NCBI GenBank assembly: GCA_017394375.1
Contig: JAFPYV010000009.1
Span: forward strand, 1 to 64,000
DNA: 64,000 nt
Direction of reading: 5' to 3'
Source: a bacterium
GTDB lineage: Bacteria > Bacillota_I > Bacilli_A > Mycoplasmatales > Mycoplasmoidaceae
Shown here piece by piece: positions 1 through 11,150 of this stretch. The position numbers were made by a program, and so were the translations under genes. A model generated the notes under the pieces. The model was not told the DNA's origin, ran no database searches, and saw only the letters and a list, made by a program, of their open reading frames with translations. The first letter of the stretch is position 1, and each line of letters begins with the position of its first letter.

Positions 1-926
1 ATTAGATTGCTTGATTTTCAATTAAACATTTGACGTGGCATGTTGTTAATTTTTTCTTGTAAGGTGTAAATATCTTCATCAGTAATTTCATTGAAATTTG
101 TTTTCTTTTTGTACATCCTTCTGACTAATCCATTTAGGTTTTCATTTGAGCCTGTTTGATATGATGCATATGGTTCACAAAAATACACTTTGCATTTAAC
201 TCAATAAGCTAGCAGTTCAGTTTTTTTTGAAATTAAATTCCATTGTCAACAGTAATACTGTTTACATGAAGATGATTTTCATCAATTATGCTCTTAATGA
301 TTGAATTGATTTTCATTTGATTCTTGCTTCTCACTCGATTAATAAATAGCTTTCTACTTTTTCGTTTTTTAAACGTTAGCTATTTATCATACCCTGTTGC
401 TTGATGGCTAATGGTTAAATCAGCCTCATAATCCCCATATTCTTGCCTTAAATCCGCGGATTTAGGACGAGTTCGATTGGAAGAACTAATTTATCCTTGA
501 ATTTAGAAAAAATGCCAACTGTTCGCTTTGGGCCATTTTTCTTAAAGTGTCTTAATCGATCACAAGGTTTAATAACTCATTTTCAGTTGTTGGTTAAATT
601 GAACACTTGACGAAGAGAAGGCATCGTAACATTTGGATGTTCAACTTGGATCTTATGATACGTGGCATTTACACCATAATATCGTTTGTCATAATATCAT
701 AAAAAAATAATTTTGAAATCTTCGTATTTTAAGTTGTGAAAAAAGTATTTATTGCAATAACGACAAAGCATTTTCTTACTAGTGATTTCTGCATCATAAA
801 AATGATCAAAAGTATTTCTTTTTAATTCCCGCAAAATTGTTGATTTACTGCAATTTATTCTTTTGCAATTTCACTGATTGATAAATTTTCTTCATTGAAG
901 AAATGTTGAATGAAATTTCTTTCACT
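1..926 (-). pseudogene. IS30-family transposase remnant (decayed, 3' end off window)
   Basis: Reading the minus strand gives the parts of an IS30-type DDE transposase in the right order but in shifting frames. There is an N-terminal helix-turn-helix (NLSISEIAK, then a frame change into STILRELKRNTF), a first-Asp region (QEYGDYEADLTISHQATGY), a second-Asp region (SITVDNGI followed by a stop where FQ should continue) and the C-terminal FCEPYASYQTGSNEN / NGLVRR block near bases 110-190. Several frameshifts and in-frame stops make it inactive. No in-frame start codon precedes the HTH part, and the C-terminus runs off the left edge. It is the only mobile element recognised in the window. Confidence 0.85.
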
Positions 927-932
927 TTAGGA

Positions 933-958
933 ACATCTAGGAAACTAGATGTTTTTTT
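933..958 (+). terminator. Rho-independent terminator between IS30 remnant and nagA
   Basis: A perfect 8-bp stem, ACATCTAG / CTAGATGT, with a GAAA loop is followed by seven T on the plus strand. No plus-strand gene is visible upstream, so it probably belonged to a gene now lost or displaced by the IS30 element. Confidence 0.65.
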
Positions 959-1005
959 ATTTATACTCTCCAAATTTAAAATAATAAGAGGGTTATTACT
1001 AACTT

Positions 1006-2112
1006 ATGCAATTAATTAAAATTAATGTTTTTATTAAAAATAAATTCTATTTATGTAATTTGGAATTTAGTGAACAAATTGATAATTTGACTATCATTGG
1101 AAAAGAAAATCAACGTTATAATTATCTAATTCCTCGTTATTTTGATCCGCATACACATGGAGGATATGGCATTGACTTTAATTTAATTGATCAGTATTCT
1201 GATGAACAAATAAAACAATTTATCAAAAAGGAAAAACAAGAAGGCTTACAAAACATCTTTATTACTACTGTTACCGATTCAATAGGACATTTAAAAAAAA
1301 TAGGTTTAATAATTGATAAGTTGTGCAAAAAATATGATTTTTTTGCTGGGTGACATTTGGAAGGACCTTTTATTAACAAAGACAAATGCGGTGCACACAA
1401 TCAAAAATTAATTATTCCTTTGAATGAAGAATTTTTAGATTGATTAAAGGAAAATATCACCTGTAAAATAATGTTTACTTTTGCCCCGGAAATTGGTAAT
1501 AATCTCACAATTGCTTGCAAGTATCAGAATGATTTTTATTGATCTATTGGTCATACTTGCATTAATGCAACTAATTTAGCAAAACTCCACCAATTAGGAT
1601 TTAATCGCATCACCCATTTGTGTAATGGTATGAATGAATTTAATCATAAATTTGAACAAGCACAAATTCTTAATTATGTTCTTATCCATAATCTATATTG
1701 TGAAGTAATTTGCGATTATATTCACGTTAATGAATTAACATTACAAATTATTAATCACAATATTAATTACAAATACTTAGGAATTGTATCTGATAGTTTA
1801 CCAGCCAAAGGATTAGAAGATGCTAATTACATGCTAGGATCAATTCCAATTACTAAAAAAGGAGAAATTTGTTATGTTGCTAGTACTAATACACTAGCTG
1901 GTAGTTGCAATTTGTATAGCAATTTAGTTAGCAAGTATTTTAATTTAACGAATAATTTAAAATCGTTAGTATATCTATCTAGCATTAATCAAGTTAAATA
2001 TTTTAAAATTAAAGGGTATACATTAAAAGCACATACTAATGCTAGCTTTTTAATCATTAATCAAAAAGGAAGAATCATCAAGATTTATGAACATGGAAAA
2101 CAAATTAATTAA
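1006..2112 (+). CDS. nagA: N-acetylglucosamine-6-phosphate deacetylase
   Basis: 368 aa. The protein removes the acetyl group of GlcNAc-6-P to give glucosamine-6-P and acetate, feeding amino sugars into glycolysis or cell-surface precursors in the cytoplasm. Visible family motifs are the metal-binding DPHTHGGYG near residue 48, WHLEGPFI with following GAHN near 120, a THLCNGM motif (family THLFNAM) near 205, and the C-terminal TLAGS block. Trp is encoded by TGA at several sites, for example before HLEGPF. The ATG at 1006 is the first in frame. The 3' end overlaps gapN by 26 bases, so the two are probably co-transcribed. No nagB partner is visible in the window. Confidence 0.9.
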
Positions 2113-3562
2113 TGCTACAAGTTACTTGAATGGCAAATTTGTTCCTGCTAATGGAAATAAAAAAATGAATTATTCTCCTGAAGATAATTCTTTAATTTGC
2201 AATTACTATGAAGTGAAAGATAAAACAATTACGGATGCTATTGAAAACTCTCATCTTGCTCAATTAAATTGAAAACAATTAAGTCCAACTGATCGTATTA
2301 ATTATGTTAAAGAATTTAATAAATTACTGGATGCTAACCAAGATTTAATTGCAACTAATATGACAAATTGCATTGCTAAAACATTTAAAGACAGTAAAAT
2401 TGAAGTTAAGCGAACAGTGGAAATGATTAACGAATTGATTAAGCAATATGAAACTAAGTTTAACCAACCTAATACAATTAAAGTCACCAATCAAGCAAAT
2501 GAAATAATTAAAGAAGGCATTTGAACCTATGAACCATTAGGAATTATTATGGCAATTGGCCCATTTAACTATCCAGTTAATTTATTATTATCCAAAGTAA
2601 TTCCAGCTTTATTAACTGGGAATACTGTTTTTTATAAATCTGCTCACCAAACTATTCAAATTGGTTATTTATTAGCGACTTTATTTGATCAAGCCAAATT
2701 CCCAAGCGGAACAATAAACTTTTTAATTGCTAATAATGAAGATCTTGATAATAGTGTGTTCAATAATAAATATATAAAATTAGTGAATTTTACAGGGGGC
2801 ACTAAAAATGGCAAAGAAATTGCTAATAAATTACCATTTGGAATTTATAAAGTTTTTGAATTAGGAGGATTAGACCCTGCGTTAATTACTTCTTATAATA
2901 ATGACCCACTAAAAATTGCTAAAGAAATCATAAAGGGCAGTTTTAGTTATAATGGCCAACGTTGTACTGCTATTAAACGCATTATTTTGCTCAAAGCAAA
3001 TGAAATTTTTAACCAAGCATTTATTGATGAATTAGTTAAGTTAGCAAAAAAACTAACTGTAGGCAAAGCAATGAATAATCCTGATTTGACTTGTTTGATT
3101 AGTAGCAATGCAGTTAATAAAGTAAAAATGCTGTATGATGATGCAATGAATAAGGGGGCAGTTGCTTTATTACCATTTGCAAATGAAGGCAACTTAGTTC
3201 ATCCAATTATTTTAGATAAAGTTACTAATCAAATGGACATTTATCATACAGAAGCATTTGGTCCAATTGTTCCAATTATTTATGCAAATAATATAGACGA
3301 AATGATTAAAATCGCTAATGATACAACTTATGGTTTACAAGCTTCAATATTTACTAATAATGAAGATGAATGAAAATACATAAGTAAACAAATTGACTCA
3401 GGAAGTGTAAACTGAAATCGTTCTAGTTCAAGGGGACCAGACATTTTTCCTTTTCTAGGAGTAAAGGATTCAGGATACAACGTGCAAGGAATTTATCATT
3501 CAATTCTTACTACAGTAAGATTAAAAGGTTATATTGAAAATTTTGATCCTAAAGAAAAATAA
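2087..3562 (+). CDS. gapN: Non-phosphorylating NADP-dependent glyceraldehyde-3-phosphate dehydrogenase (aldehyde dehydrogenase family)
   Basis: 491 aa. GapN oxidises glyceraldehyde-3-P directly to 3-phosphoglycerate and makes NADPH, bypassing one ATP-forming step. The fold is that of aldehyde dehydrogenases: AIGPFNYPVN near residue 157, the general-base block FELGGLDPA near 260, and the catalytic Cys in YNGQRCTAIKR near 290. GQRCTA(I/V)KR and the C-terminal RGPDIFPFLGVKDSG are typical of GapN rather than other aldehyde dehydrogenases. A second ATG two codons downstream (2093) could be the true start. The start lies inside nagA. In an organism without an obvious oxidative pentose-phosphate branch in this window, GapN may be a main NADPH source (inference). 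Confidence 0.88.
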
Positions 3563-3583
3563 TTTAACAATGAAGATAAACAA

Positions 3584-3613
3584 AAAGTAAGGAAACAAAA
3601 TCCTTACTTTTTT
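3584..3613. terminator. Bidirectional terminator between gapN and the convergent membrane gene
   Basis: AAAGTAAGGA / TCCTTACTTT stem with a seven-base loop (AACAAAA) and T-runs on both strands. One arm contains the stop codon of the minus-strand membrane protein gene. Confidence 0.75.
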
Positions 3614-5148
3614 ATTATTAATTTTTGTTTTTTATTAATTTTTTTATGATGTTCAAAAGCTACTAACATTAATAAAAAGTTTAAATTAATTTGTACACGG
3701 AATTTATTCATTATAAAACCAAAGGGTCCAAAAATACCAGTGTTAGTTCCACACATGACATTGAATGCACATGATGCTTGAATATTTTGGGCCACTGTTG
3801 AGATATTGCTAATGCCAAAACTACCAGCAAAACAACAAAAACTACCATAAAACATCGCTATTCAATATCCAGCACTATTAACTGCACTAGTAACAGAATA
3901 ACCATTAGTTGGCATGAATGATAAATATCCAATCAGTATTAAAGGAAAAATTACAGTTTCAGCAATATAAGTTAATTGGGCATATTCTTTGCGAATGATG
4001 TTATTTGTTTGTTGTTCTTTATAGCAATGAGTCAACAAGAAATCACGTGTAAATTTAATTTCTTTATTATAGTCACTGCGTCTAAAGGCTCCGTGCAAAT
4101 AAGCGATTAAAATCTTAAGATATTGTTTTGGTGATAAATGATAAAAACTAACGCTAAAACAATAGGAAAAAATATAAAAGATTAATCAGCAAATTAACAT
4201 CAATAAGAAAACAAAACTTAAATGTAATCATGTGCCAATTTGTGATTGTAGCATTGATTCACTAAAGAAGGAGAAACTTGCAACAGTTAAACAAGCGTAA
4301 ACTTTATTTAGCATGCTATTATTAACATTTTGAATTTTCTTCGTAATCTTTAAAAAATGCTGATGATTAGTTACTACTTTACTGCAAATAAATCCAATAA
4401 TAATTGCTAAACTAAATAATCCTAAAATGATTGGTACTTGGATTGGCAAAGCATTATTTTGCATAAAAATGTTAGCACTATATGCAACATTAGTATTAGC
4501 TGTTACGTCAAAATTACCTGTAAAGAAATATCCAATTAAGAAATTTGAAATAAAGAACAGCCAGTATCCTTGACCATTAAATCCTTTAATTCCAACTGGA
4601 CTACCACATCCCACAAAGGAAATAGCAGGATTATTATTCATATCATATTTATAAATAGGAAATACACGATATAAATTAATAAGTAATAAAACCCCTATAC
4701 TAATCCCGACAAAAATTAAAAAATACCGCAATAATTTATAGTAATCATGCAAATAAAAAATTAAAAAAACGTTTTTAATTAAATTAAAGAACATTGCAAT
4801 CAGTAAGAAAATGACTAAAAAAATCATGTAAAAATTTCCAATTACAATGGCAAATTGCATGATCTGTGCATATCATAACATTCCACCTTGACATGTATTG
4901 ACAATCCTGCTACTGCTTCATCCTCAAGGCAAATAATTTACTTTTGCTTCGAATGGTAAAACAATGATGATGCTAAAAAAAATTGCAATGAAAGGCAAAT
5001 AAGTAATTCAGTGTTTTCTTATTTTTTTAAAAACTATTTGCAAAATAATTAAGATAAAAACAAAACTCAGGAAAATGCCTACAAAAATGTAGACATTTTC
5101 TGAGCTCATTCCAAAGATATTTTGCAATATATTTGAATCGGAGTTCAT
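3604..5148 (-). CDS. Multi-pass membrane protein of unknown function
   Basis: 514 aa from the ATG at 5148, which follows the nrdA stop. A GTG at 5193 in the same frame would overlap nrdA by 26 bases and add 15 residues. I do not recognise the family. The sequence has about ten hydrophobic segments, including VGIFLSFVFILIILQIVF near the N-terminus, a long run of helices around residues 95-165, and a glycine- and asparagine-rich loop (GCGSPVGIKGFNGQG) before another helix. The C-terminus is basic (KKINKKQKLIIKK), as in many membrane proteins with a cytoplasmic tail. Trp codons are TGA. It sits directly behind nrdA on the same strand, but nothing in the sequence links it to nucleotide reduction. 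Confidence 0.75.
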
Positions 5149-5167
5149 ACTTAGAATTATAAAATAA

Positions 5168-7504
5168 TTAAGTACAACTTTCACATACTTCACTAACTTG
5201 TTTTTCTGTCTTGCAATAATAGAATGTTTTTAATCCTAAAGCAAAACCATAGAAATGCAACATCATAAAGTCAGTAGCACTAACAATTTTTGAAAAATAA
5301 ATGTTAACTGACTGACTTTGGTCAATATAACATTGACGAACTGCTGCTAATCTTAATAAAGCAAATTGGTCACAATCAATTGCTCTTTTATAGTATTTAC
5401 GGTTTGTCCTTAAATCAGGAACCAAGGTTGGAATATTAATGATTCCGTCTTCTTTATAAAAAGTTTGTTGAATTGGTTCGGTGCTTTCAGTTGCATTAAT
5501 TGACTTTCCAGTGGTAGCAGTTGGTGCTACAGCCATTAATGTTGCGTTTCTAATGCCATACCGACGAAGGTCTTCCCGCAAGCCATCCCACAATTTCATG
5601 TTAGGTGCATGCTTTGGTAATTGCAAAGCCAATTTATTTGCCATATCAATTGGTAAAATTCCTTGTGCTCATTTAGTTTCACTAAAGCGGGCAAATTTAC
5701 CCCGAATTTTTGCTAATTCAATTGAAGATTTAATTAAGTTATAACTTAAATCTTCAAATACTTCCTGCGTAGCATCTAATGCTGCAGGTTCATCAATTAT
5801 GATCTTGCGTTGGGCTAAATAATTAGCGTAATTAGATGCACCAATTCCTAAGAAACGATATTGTTTATTAGAATTTTTAGCTTCTAGAACTGGATAGTGA
5901 GCAAGGTCAACCGTATTATCCATTCCCCGTACTACAATGTAAGCTAAATCTTGTTTTTCTTGGGGTTTTAATTTTGCTCATTCTACTAAATTAATGGATG
6001 CAAGGTTACATAATGCAATTTCACCTGAATTAGTTTTTTTAATAATTGCATGTCCAACAGGATCTAATTCTTCACTAATACCAGTGCTGAAACTAGATGG
6101 CAAGGTGATTTCGGTACATAAGTTAGAAGAATTAATGTAACGATTTAATAAACTTGTGTTGTTAACGTTTTCGATATGGAATAAGTAGATATTACCAGTT
6201 TCTGCACGTTCCTTTAAAATCAAAGCCATTAAATCACGTGCTTTGATAATAGTTTTAGGGATTTCTGGGTTATCTTCGTATTCTTTGTATTTACGGTTAA
6301 ATTCTTCACCAAAACATGTTAAAAGTGGTTGTACATCCCTTGGATTAAATAATGAAATCGATTCATCTTTTAATACCCGATCAATAAATAAGTCATTAAT
6401 TTTAACTGCGTATTTTAAAAATCGAGCCCGGTTTTCTTCCGTACCGTTATTATTCTTTAACACCACCATTTCACGCACATTTCAGTGTCACCAGTTAAAG
6501 TAAACGCAACATGCACCGGGACGTTCTGATCCTTGATTAAAACCTTTCATGATTGATTCAACAATCTTAATAAAAGGAACAGGCCCACTTGAAAAACCAT
6601 TATTACCATTAATGTAAGAACCACTAGCTCTTAAATATGAAACATCTAAGGCAGTACCACCCTTAAATTTTGAATAAATAGCTAGGTTCTTACAAGTATC
6701 CATAATGCTGGCAGTATCATCGTTCATTACCGATAATACGCAAGAAGACAATTGTTGACTAATAGTACCAGTATTAAGCATAATCGGAGTAGCAACTGTG
6801 GCTTGGTGTAATGATAGTGCATCATACATCCGTTTAACTAATTGCAACCGTTCAGTTTTATTTTCATTAACAAAAAGCATCATTGCAACGCGCATATATG
6901 CATTTTGTGGTAATTCAAATTTTTTGTTTTTATTATCACGAAAACAATACTTTGAATAAAAGAAATAAAGTGCTTTATAAGTAAATAAATAATCGCGTTC
7001 CTGCTTGATATAATTACCTAATTCTTCAATTTCTTGAGCACTATATTGATTAAACAATTTAGGATCATATCGACCACAATTAATCCCTTTTTTAATCACA
7101 CTAGATAATTCAGGATAATTTAATTTTCCATCATGAATTTTCTTGATTCATGTTTCCTTATACATTTTTAGGAGAAGAAATCTAGCAGCAATGTATTCAA
7201 ATTCACTATACATTGGATTAATTTGATTTGCACTAGTGCGGATTAATAAATCAAAAACATCTTTAGTTTTAATGCTGTTATATAGTTTTGGAGTAAAACT
7301 AGACAAAATTTTGTGGGTAAAATTTTCATCACCGTTAGTAGCTCAATTACAAATATTCTTAATTTTGTCAATTGAAAAGCGTTCTTTACTATTATCACGC
7401 TTAATAACAAAAAAAGAGTTAATTGATTCAGAATCAACTACGGGTAATGGTGCATTAGTTTCAGTTTCAGTAGGATTTAAAGCTTGTTCTAAACTAACTG
7501 CCAT
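5168..7504 (-). CDS. nrdA: Ribonucleoside-diphosphate reductase, alpha subunit (class Ia-like NrdA)
   Basis: 778 aa. The large subunit reduces ribonucleoside diphosphates to deoxy forms. An ATP-cone is present at the N-terminus (FFVIKRDNSKERFSIDKI, residues about 27-45), which class Ib NrdE normally lacks. The active-site cysteines are visible in QQLSSCVLSVM, SSNLCTEITLP (Asn, Cys and Glu all present) and EIALCNLASINL. The radical-transfer tyrosine pair appears in KTFYYCKT, and the tail ends with a redox Cys pair, CESCT. The length fits NrdA (about 760 aa), not NrdE (about 700 aa). It starts five bases after the nrdB stop, so nrdB-nrdA form an operon. No nrdI is seen nearby. Class assignment is inference from motifs. 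Confidence 0.88.
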
Positions 7505-7509
7505 ATTAA

Positions 7510-8769
7510 TTAATTTTTATCTTTTTTATTGTTTTTATCAGCTGCTGCTGCTTTTGCTTTCTTTAATTGACGTCCCATTGGACTATCATCAAGTAAATCT
7601 TGTAAGATTGCCTTTAAGTCCTTGTCTCCATAGTCTAATTCCATGGTTCCAATGTTGTAGTTAATTGCAGTAGCTTCTTGTTGAGCGGTATTATCTTTGT
7701 TAATATCCTTGTAGTTTTCAAATCAAACAACAAGATCTGGTTTGTTTATTTCGTCCTTGTATAAAGGGGGTAAACCAATCTTTTGTAAGCGGTTATTAGC
7801 ATAATATTTCATGAAACTATTTAAAGTTTTTTCAGTTAAACCAGGAACTTTACCTAACTTTAATAGGTATTTACCTCATTCAACTTCATCTTCAACAATA
7901 CCTTTCACAATATCAGTAACGTGTTCATGATATCAAGGAGAATTAAATAAGTGAGAAAAACCTTCCCCAGGCATTCTTTGAAGAATATTAATGACACCTC
8001 CAACTAGGGAAACGTGCATGTCTTCATCGAAGTTAATTAACTTAATAATCTTTGCAACCCCTGGAATGCTATCATTGGTACTTTCATTAACAATATAAGT
8101 AACTAGGAATGACACGTAGAACTTTAATCCTTCCAAGAAGAAAATGTGTACTAACAAGATTACAATGTGCTTCTTTAGTTCTTCTAGTGGTAATACTAAT
8201 CTTCCGTCTAGTCAACCTTTAACGAAGTCATAAGCTGCAATTTCCTTATCAGTCCGCTTCTTAATTTGCGGAATTTGATAAATGCGGTTAAAGACGTTAG
8301 TTGCATCAGCCGAGAACATTTCCCGAATGATGTGAGAATATGATAGGGAATGAATTAATTCAAAGAAAGCTTGTGTTTTAAATGCGGCTTCTCATTCAGA
8401 GGAAGTAACTAATTGTGCCATTACGGAATCTAGACCACGGTTTTGGGCAGAATCCATTAATGTTTGGAATAATAAGTTGTTGATAACAACTTCTTGAATT
8501 CCTTTGTCAAGAGATTTAAACTTTTCCCGGTCACTAATTAATGAAATTTCTTCGGGAGTTCAGAATGCTTGTCGCATTGCCCGTTCAATTTGCTTTGCAA
8601 ATGGGTATTTATAGTTATCATAACGTTGGAAACCATTGTATTTGCCCAATAGCATTTTTTGATCCTTAATTGGAACGTTATAAGTTAAATCAACAAGCAT
8701 TGATTCAGGATGGAAAATGTCTTGTTCGTTGATTTCTTCTTTTAATTGCTTTTCGCTAGTTTCAGCCAT
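7510..8769 (-). CDS. nrdB: Ribonucleoside-diphosphate reductase, beta subunit (class Ia-like NrdB)
   Basis: 419 aa. This subunit houses the metal-tyrosyl radical cofactor that activates NrdA. The expected ligands are all visible: Asp in FQTLMDSAQ, Glu and His in FFELIHSLSYSHI with the radical Tyr just after, Glu in FLEGLKFYVSF, and Glu/His in INFDEDMHV. The ELIHSxSYxHI block and the length resemble NrdB rather than the shorter NrdF. The C-terminus is a Lys/Asp/Asn-rich tail. A strong AAGGAG lies nine bases before the ATG but can be sequestered in a hairpin (see 8778-8814). First gene of the nrdB-nrdA operon. Confidence 0.88.
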
Positions 8770-8777
8770 GTAATTTG

Positions 8778-8814
8778 ATCTCCTTAAATTTGTGTGGAAA
8801 TAATTTTAGGAGAT
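8778..8814 (-). promoter_or_regulatory. Leader hairpin that can mask the nrdB ribosome-binding site
   Basis: In the nrdB leader RNA (minus strand), ATCTCCT (8814-8808) can pair perfectly with AGGAGAT (8784-8778), the nrdB Shine-Dalgarno sequence. After one T-T mismatch, five more A-T pairs extend the stem, leaving an 11-base loop. Translation of nrdB may therefore depend on the opening of this stem. No known riboswitch fold or NrdR box was recognised. Confidence 0.5.
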
Positions 8815-8994
8815 AAAGTAAAAAAATCAGAAATTTTTTCAAACTTTTTGTTTCTTTGAATTTTTAAAATAAAGAAATTTGAACTTTTAGGTAAAAACTC
8901 CACTTTGTTTTAAGTCGTATGAAAAAATAGAAAAAAATTTTAGTAATTTTTACAAAACGTGTTATGTAATATAAAATTTTTACCGAGTGAAATT

Positions 8995-9996
8995 ATGAAA
9001 AGAAGAGTTTTATCAGGCATTCAACCTACTAGTCAAATTACCATAGGTAATTTCCTAGGAGCAATCAAATTATTTAAATCATTTCAAGATAATGATGATT
9101 TATACATTTTTGTTGCTGATCTACATGCACTTTGTTCATCTAACTATGATCCAGAAAAAATGCAAGCAAACATTCTTAATGTTTTAAAAGCATATTATGC
9201 AGCAGGTCTTGATTTTGACAAAACAAAAATTTTTGTCCAATCAAAAGTAGTTGCACATTCCCAAATGTTCAGTGCTTTAATTAACTTTACCACAATTGGA
9301 GAATTAAGTAGAATGACCCAATTTAAAGATAAAAGTAGCAAATTTAAAATGAAAAATGGCACTGAAACCATTCCAACTGGTTTGCTTACCTATCCAGTCT
9401 TGATGGCAGGAGATATTTTGCTTTATGATGCAAACATTGTTCCAGTTGGTATTGATCAAAAGCAACACGTTGAATTAACTAGAGACATTGCGATTAGGAT
9501 TAATAATAAGTTTAATACCCCTTTATTTACTATTCCTGAACCATACTTTAGCAAAACTGCAACCAAGATTTATGATTTATTAAATCCAAAAATCAAAATG
9601 TCTAAATCAAATGCAAACACCAATGGAACCATTTTTATTACTGATACTTTAACTGATATTGAACGCAAAATTAAAAGTGCTGTAACTGATAATTATAATC
9701 AAGTAAATTATGACTATGAAAAACAACCAGGAGTAACAAACTTAATTAACATTGCTGCTAGCATTCTTGATTGTGATCCAATGCAAATTGTAACTAGTCA
9801 ACAAGGTAAAAACTATAAGGAATTTAAACAATATATTGCTGATGTTGTGTGCACCTTCATTAAGAATTTACAAGATAAAATTAACAGCGTTAATGAACAA
9901 GAATTATTAGCAAAAGTAGATCGAAATAACCAAATTTGCGAAGAAATTGCTAATAAAAAAGTGATGGCATTGTATAAATTAATCGGCTTACGTTAA
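8995..9996 (+). CDS. trpS: Tryptophanyl-tRNA synthetase
   Basis: 333 aa class I synthetase charging tRNA-Trp; it matters more than usual here because UGA is also read as Trp. The HIGH-type motif is TIGNFLGA near residue 17, and the KMSKS motif is intact near residue 201 (KIKMSKSN). The chosen ATG at 8995 begins MKRRVLSGIQPT, the usual family start; an upstream in-frame ATG at 8959 would add 12 unlikely residues. GAGTGA lies upstream as a weak ribosome-binding site. It is transcribed divergently from nrdBA and ends at a bidirectional terminator facing recA. Confidence 0.95.
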   Translation: MKRRVLSGIQPTSQITIGNFLGAIKLFKSFQDNDDLYIFVADLHALCSSNYDPEKMQANILNVLKAYYAAGLDFDKTKIFVQSKVVAHSQMFSALINFTTIGELSRMTQFKDKSSKFKMKNGTETIPTGLLTYPVLMAGDILLYDANIVPVGIDQKQHVELTRDIAIRINNKFNTPLFTIPEPYFSKTATKIYDLLNPKIKMSKSNANTNGTIFITDTLTDIERKIKSAVTDNYNQVNYDYEKQPGVTNLINIAASILDCDPMQIVTSQQGKNYKEFKQYIADVVCTFIKNLQDKINSVNEQELLAKVDRNNQICEEIANKKVMALYKLIGLR

Positions 9997-10013
9997 TTAA
10001 CAAAAATAAAGAA

Positions 10014-10055
10014 GAAAAAAAGATATTACCAAACAAAAAGGCAATATCTTTTTTT
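10014..10055. terminator. Bidirectional terminator between trpS and recA
   Basis: AAAGATATTACC pairs with GGCAATATCTTT (one A-C mismatch) across a nine-base loop, with A- and T-runs on the two sides. It serves convergent trpS and recA. Confidence 0.75.
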
Positions 10056-10067
10056 AAATCTTACTTA

Positions 10068-11099
10068 TTAATTATTTTGCGTGGGTAAATCAAATAATTT
10101 TTGGTCCATTACTTCCTTTTTGATAGAATCAAATAATTTCGCATCTTTTAAAATTACCAACCTGGTTGCTTGTTTACCTTGGGCAATATTTTTAGTTTTA
10201 TAACTATATCAGGTTCCACTTTTAGCAATGATCCCATTTTCAAACGCAACGTCAATTATTTCGTTATTATAATCAAATCCTAGCCCAAAATAAAGATCAA
10301 TTAAGGCGGTAGTTAATGGCCGAGCTAATTTATTTTTAACAACATTAACCTTAATGCGAATTCCAATTGGCTCATCCGCATTTTTAATTAATTCTGTTTT
10401 TTTTGTTTCTAATCGTAAGGAAGAAAAGAATTTCAAAGCTCTTCCCCCCGAAGTAGTGGTAGCATTCCCAGGCATATATCCAATTCCGATTTTGTCCCGA
10501 ATTTGGTTAATAAAGATGATGCTCACATTGTTACTTAATAAATTTTGAATAATTCTTAAACCTTTTGACATAATCCGTGCTTGCAAACCAATAGTCTGAT
10601 CACCAAATTCACCATCTAACTCTTGTTGGGGGGTTAAAGCAGCCACTGAATCAACAACAATTAAATTGACTAAATTAGTTTTTATTAATGCTTCAATGAT
10701 GCTAAAAGTTTGTTCTTCAGAATTAGGTTGACACAATACCATTTTGTTTAAATCGACCCCCAACTGGGTAGCATACGTAAAATTTAGTGCGTGTTCAGCA
10801 TCAATATAAACTGCTTTTTCGCCTTTTTTTTGACATTCTGCCACTGCTTTTAAAGCAATGGTTGTTTTACCACTTGATTCAGCCCCAAAAATTTCAATAA
10901 TTCGACCTTTTGGAAATCCTCCTACTCCCAACGCTTTATCCAAATAATAACTACCAGATTTAATTAATTGGTCAGGTTTTAATACAAAAGTTTCATTATT
11001 TAAAAACTGCAATGTTCCTTCACCAAATTTATGATCTAATTGGTTAATTACATCATTAAATTCATCTTTTATTACAGTTTCGTTTTTTTGCTTTGTCAT
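10068..11099 (-). CDS. recA: Recombinase RecA
   Basis: 343 aa. RecA forms filaments on single-stranded DNA and catalyses strand exchange. The Walker A motif is FGAESSGKTT at residues 71-80 (Ala where many RecA have Pro). The Walker B region reads LIVVDSVAALTP. Loop 1 contains the MSKGLR segment, and INQIRDKIG and GGRALKFFSSLR follow as in the family. The frame continues through a TGA Trp codon to a TAA at 10068; the C-terminal domain is short and lacks the long acidic tail of E. coli RecA. It stands alone, with a lipoprotein gene upstream on the same strand. Confidence 0.95.
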
Positions 11100-11150
11100 A
11101 ATTTTGATTTATTTCAATAATCATAATCGCAAAAATTAAAAATTATCCCA

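Noticed and set aside
7236..7664. A 142-codon plus-strand open frame over the nrdA/nrdB junction
   Set aside because: It is antisense to two conserved genes, has no family resemblance and its composition is that of a complement shadow.
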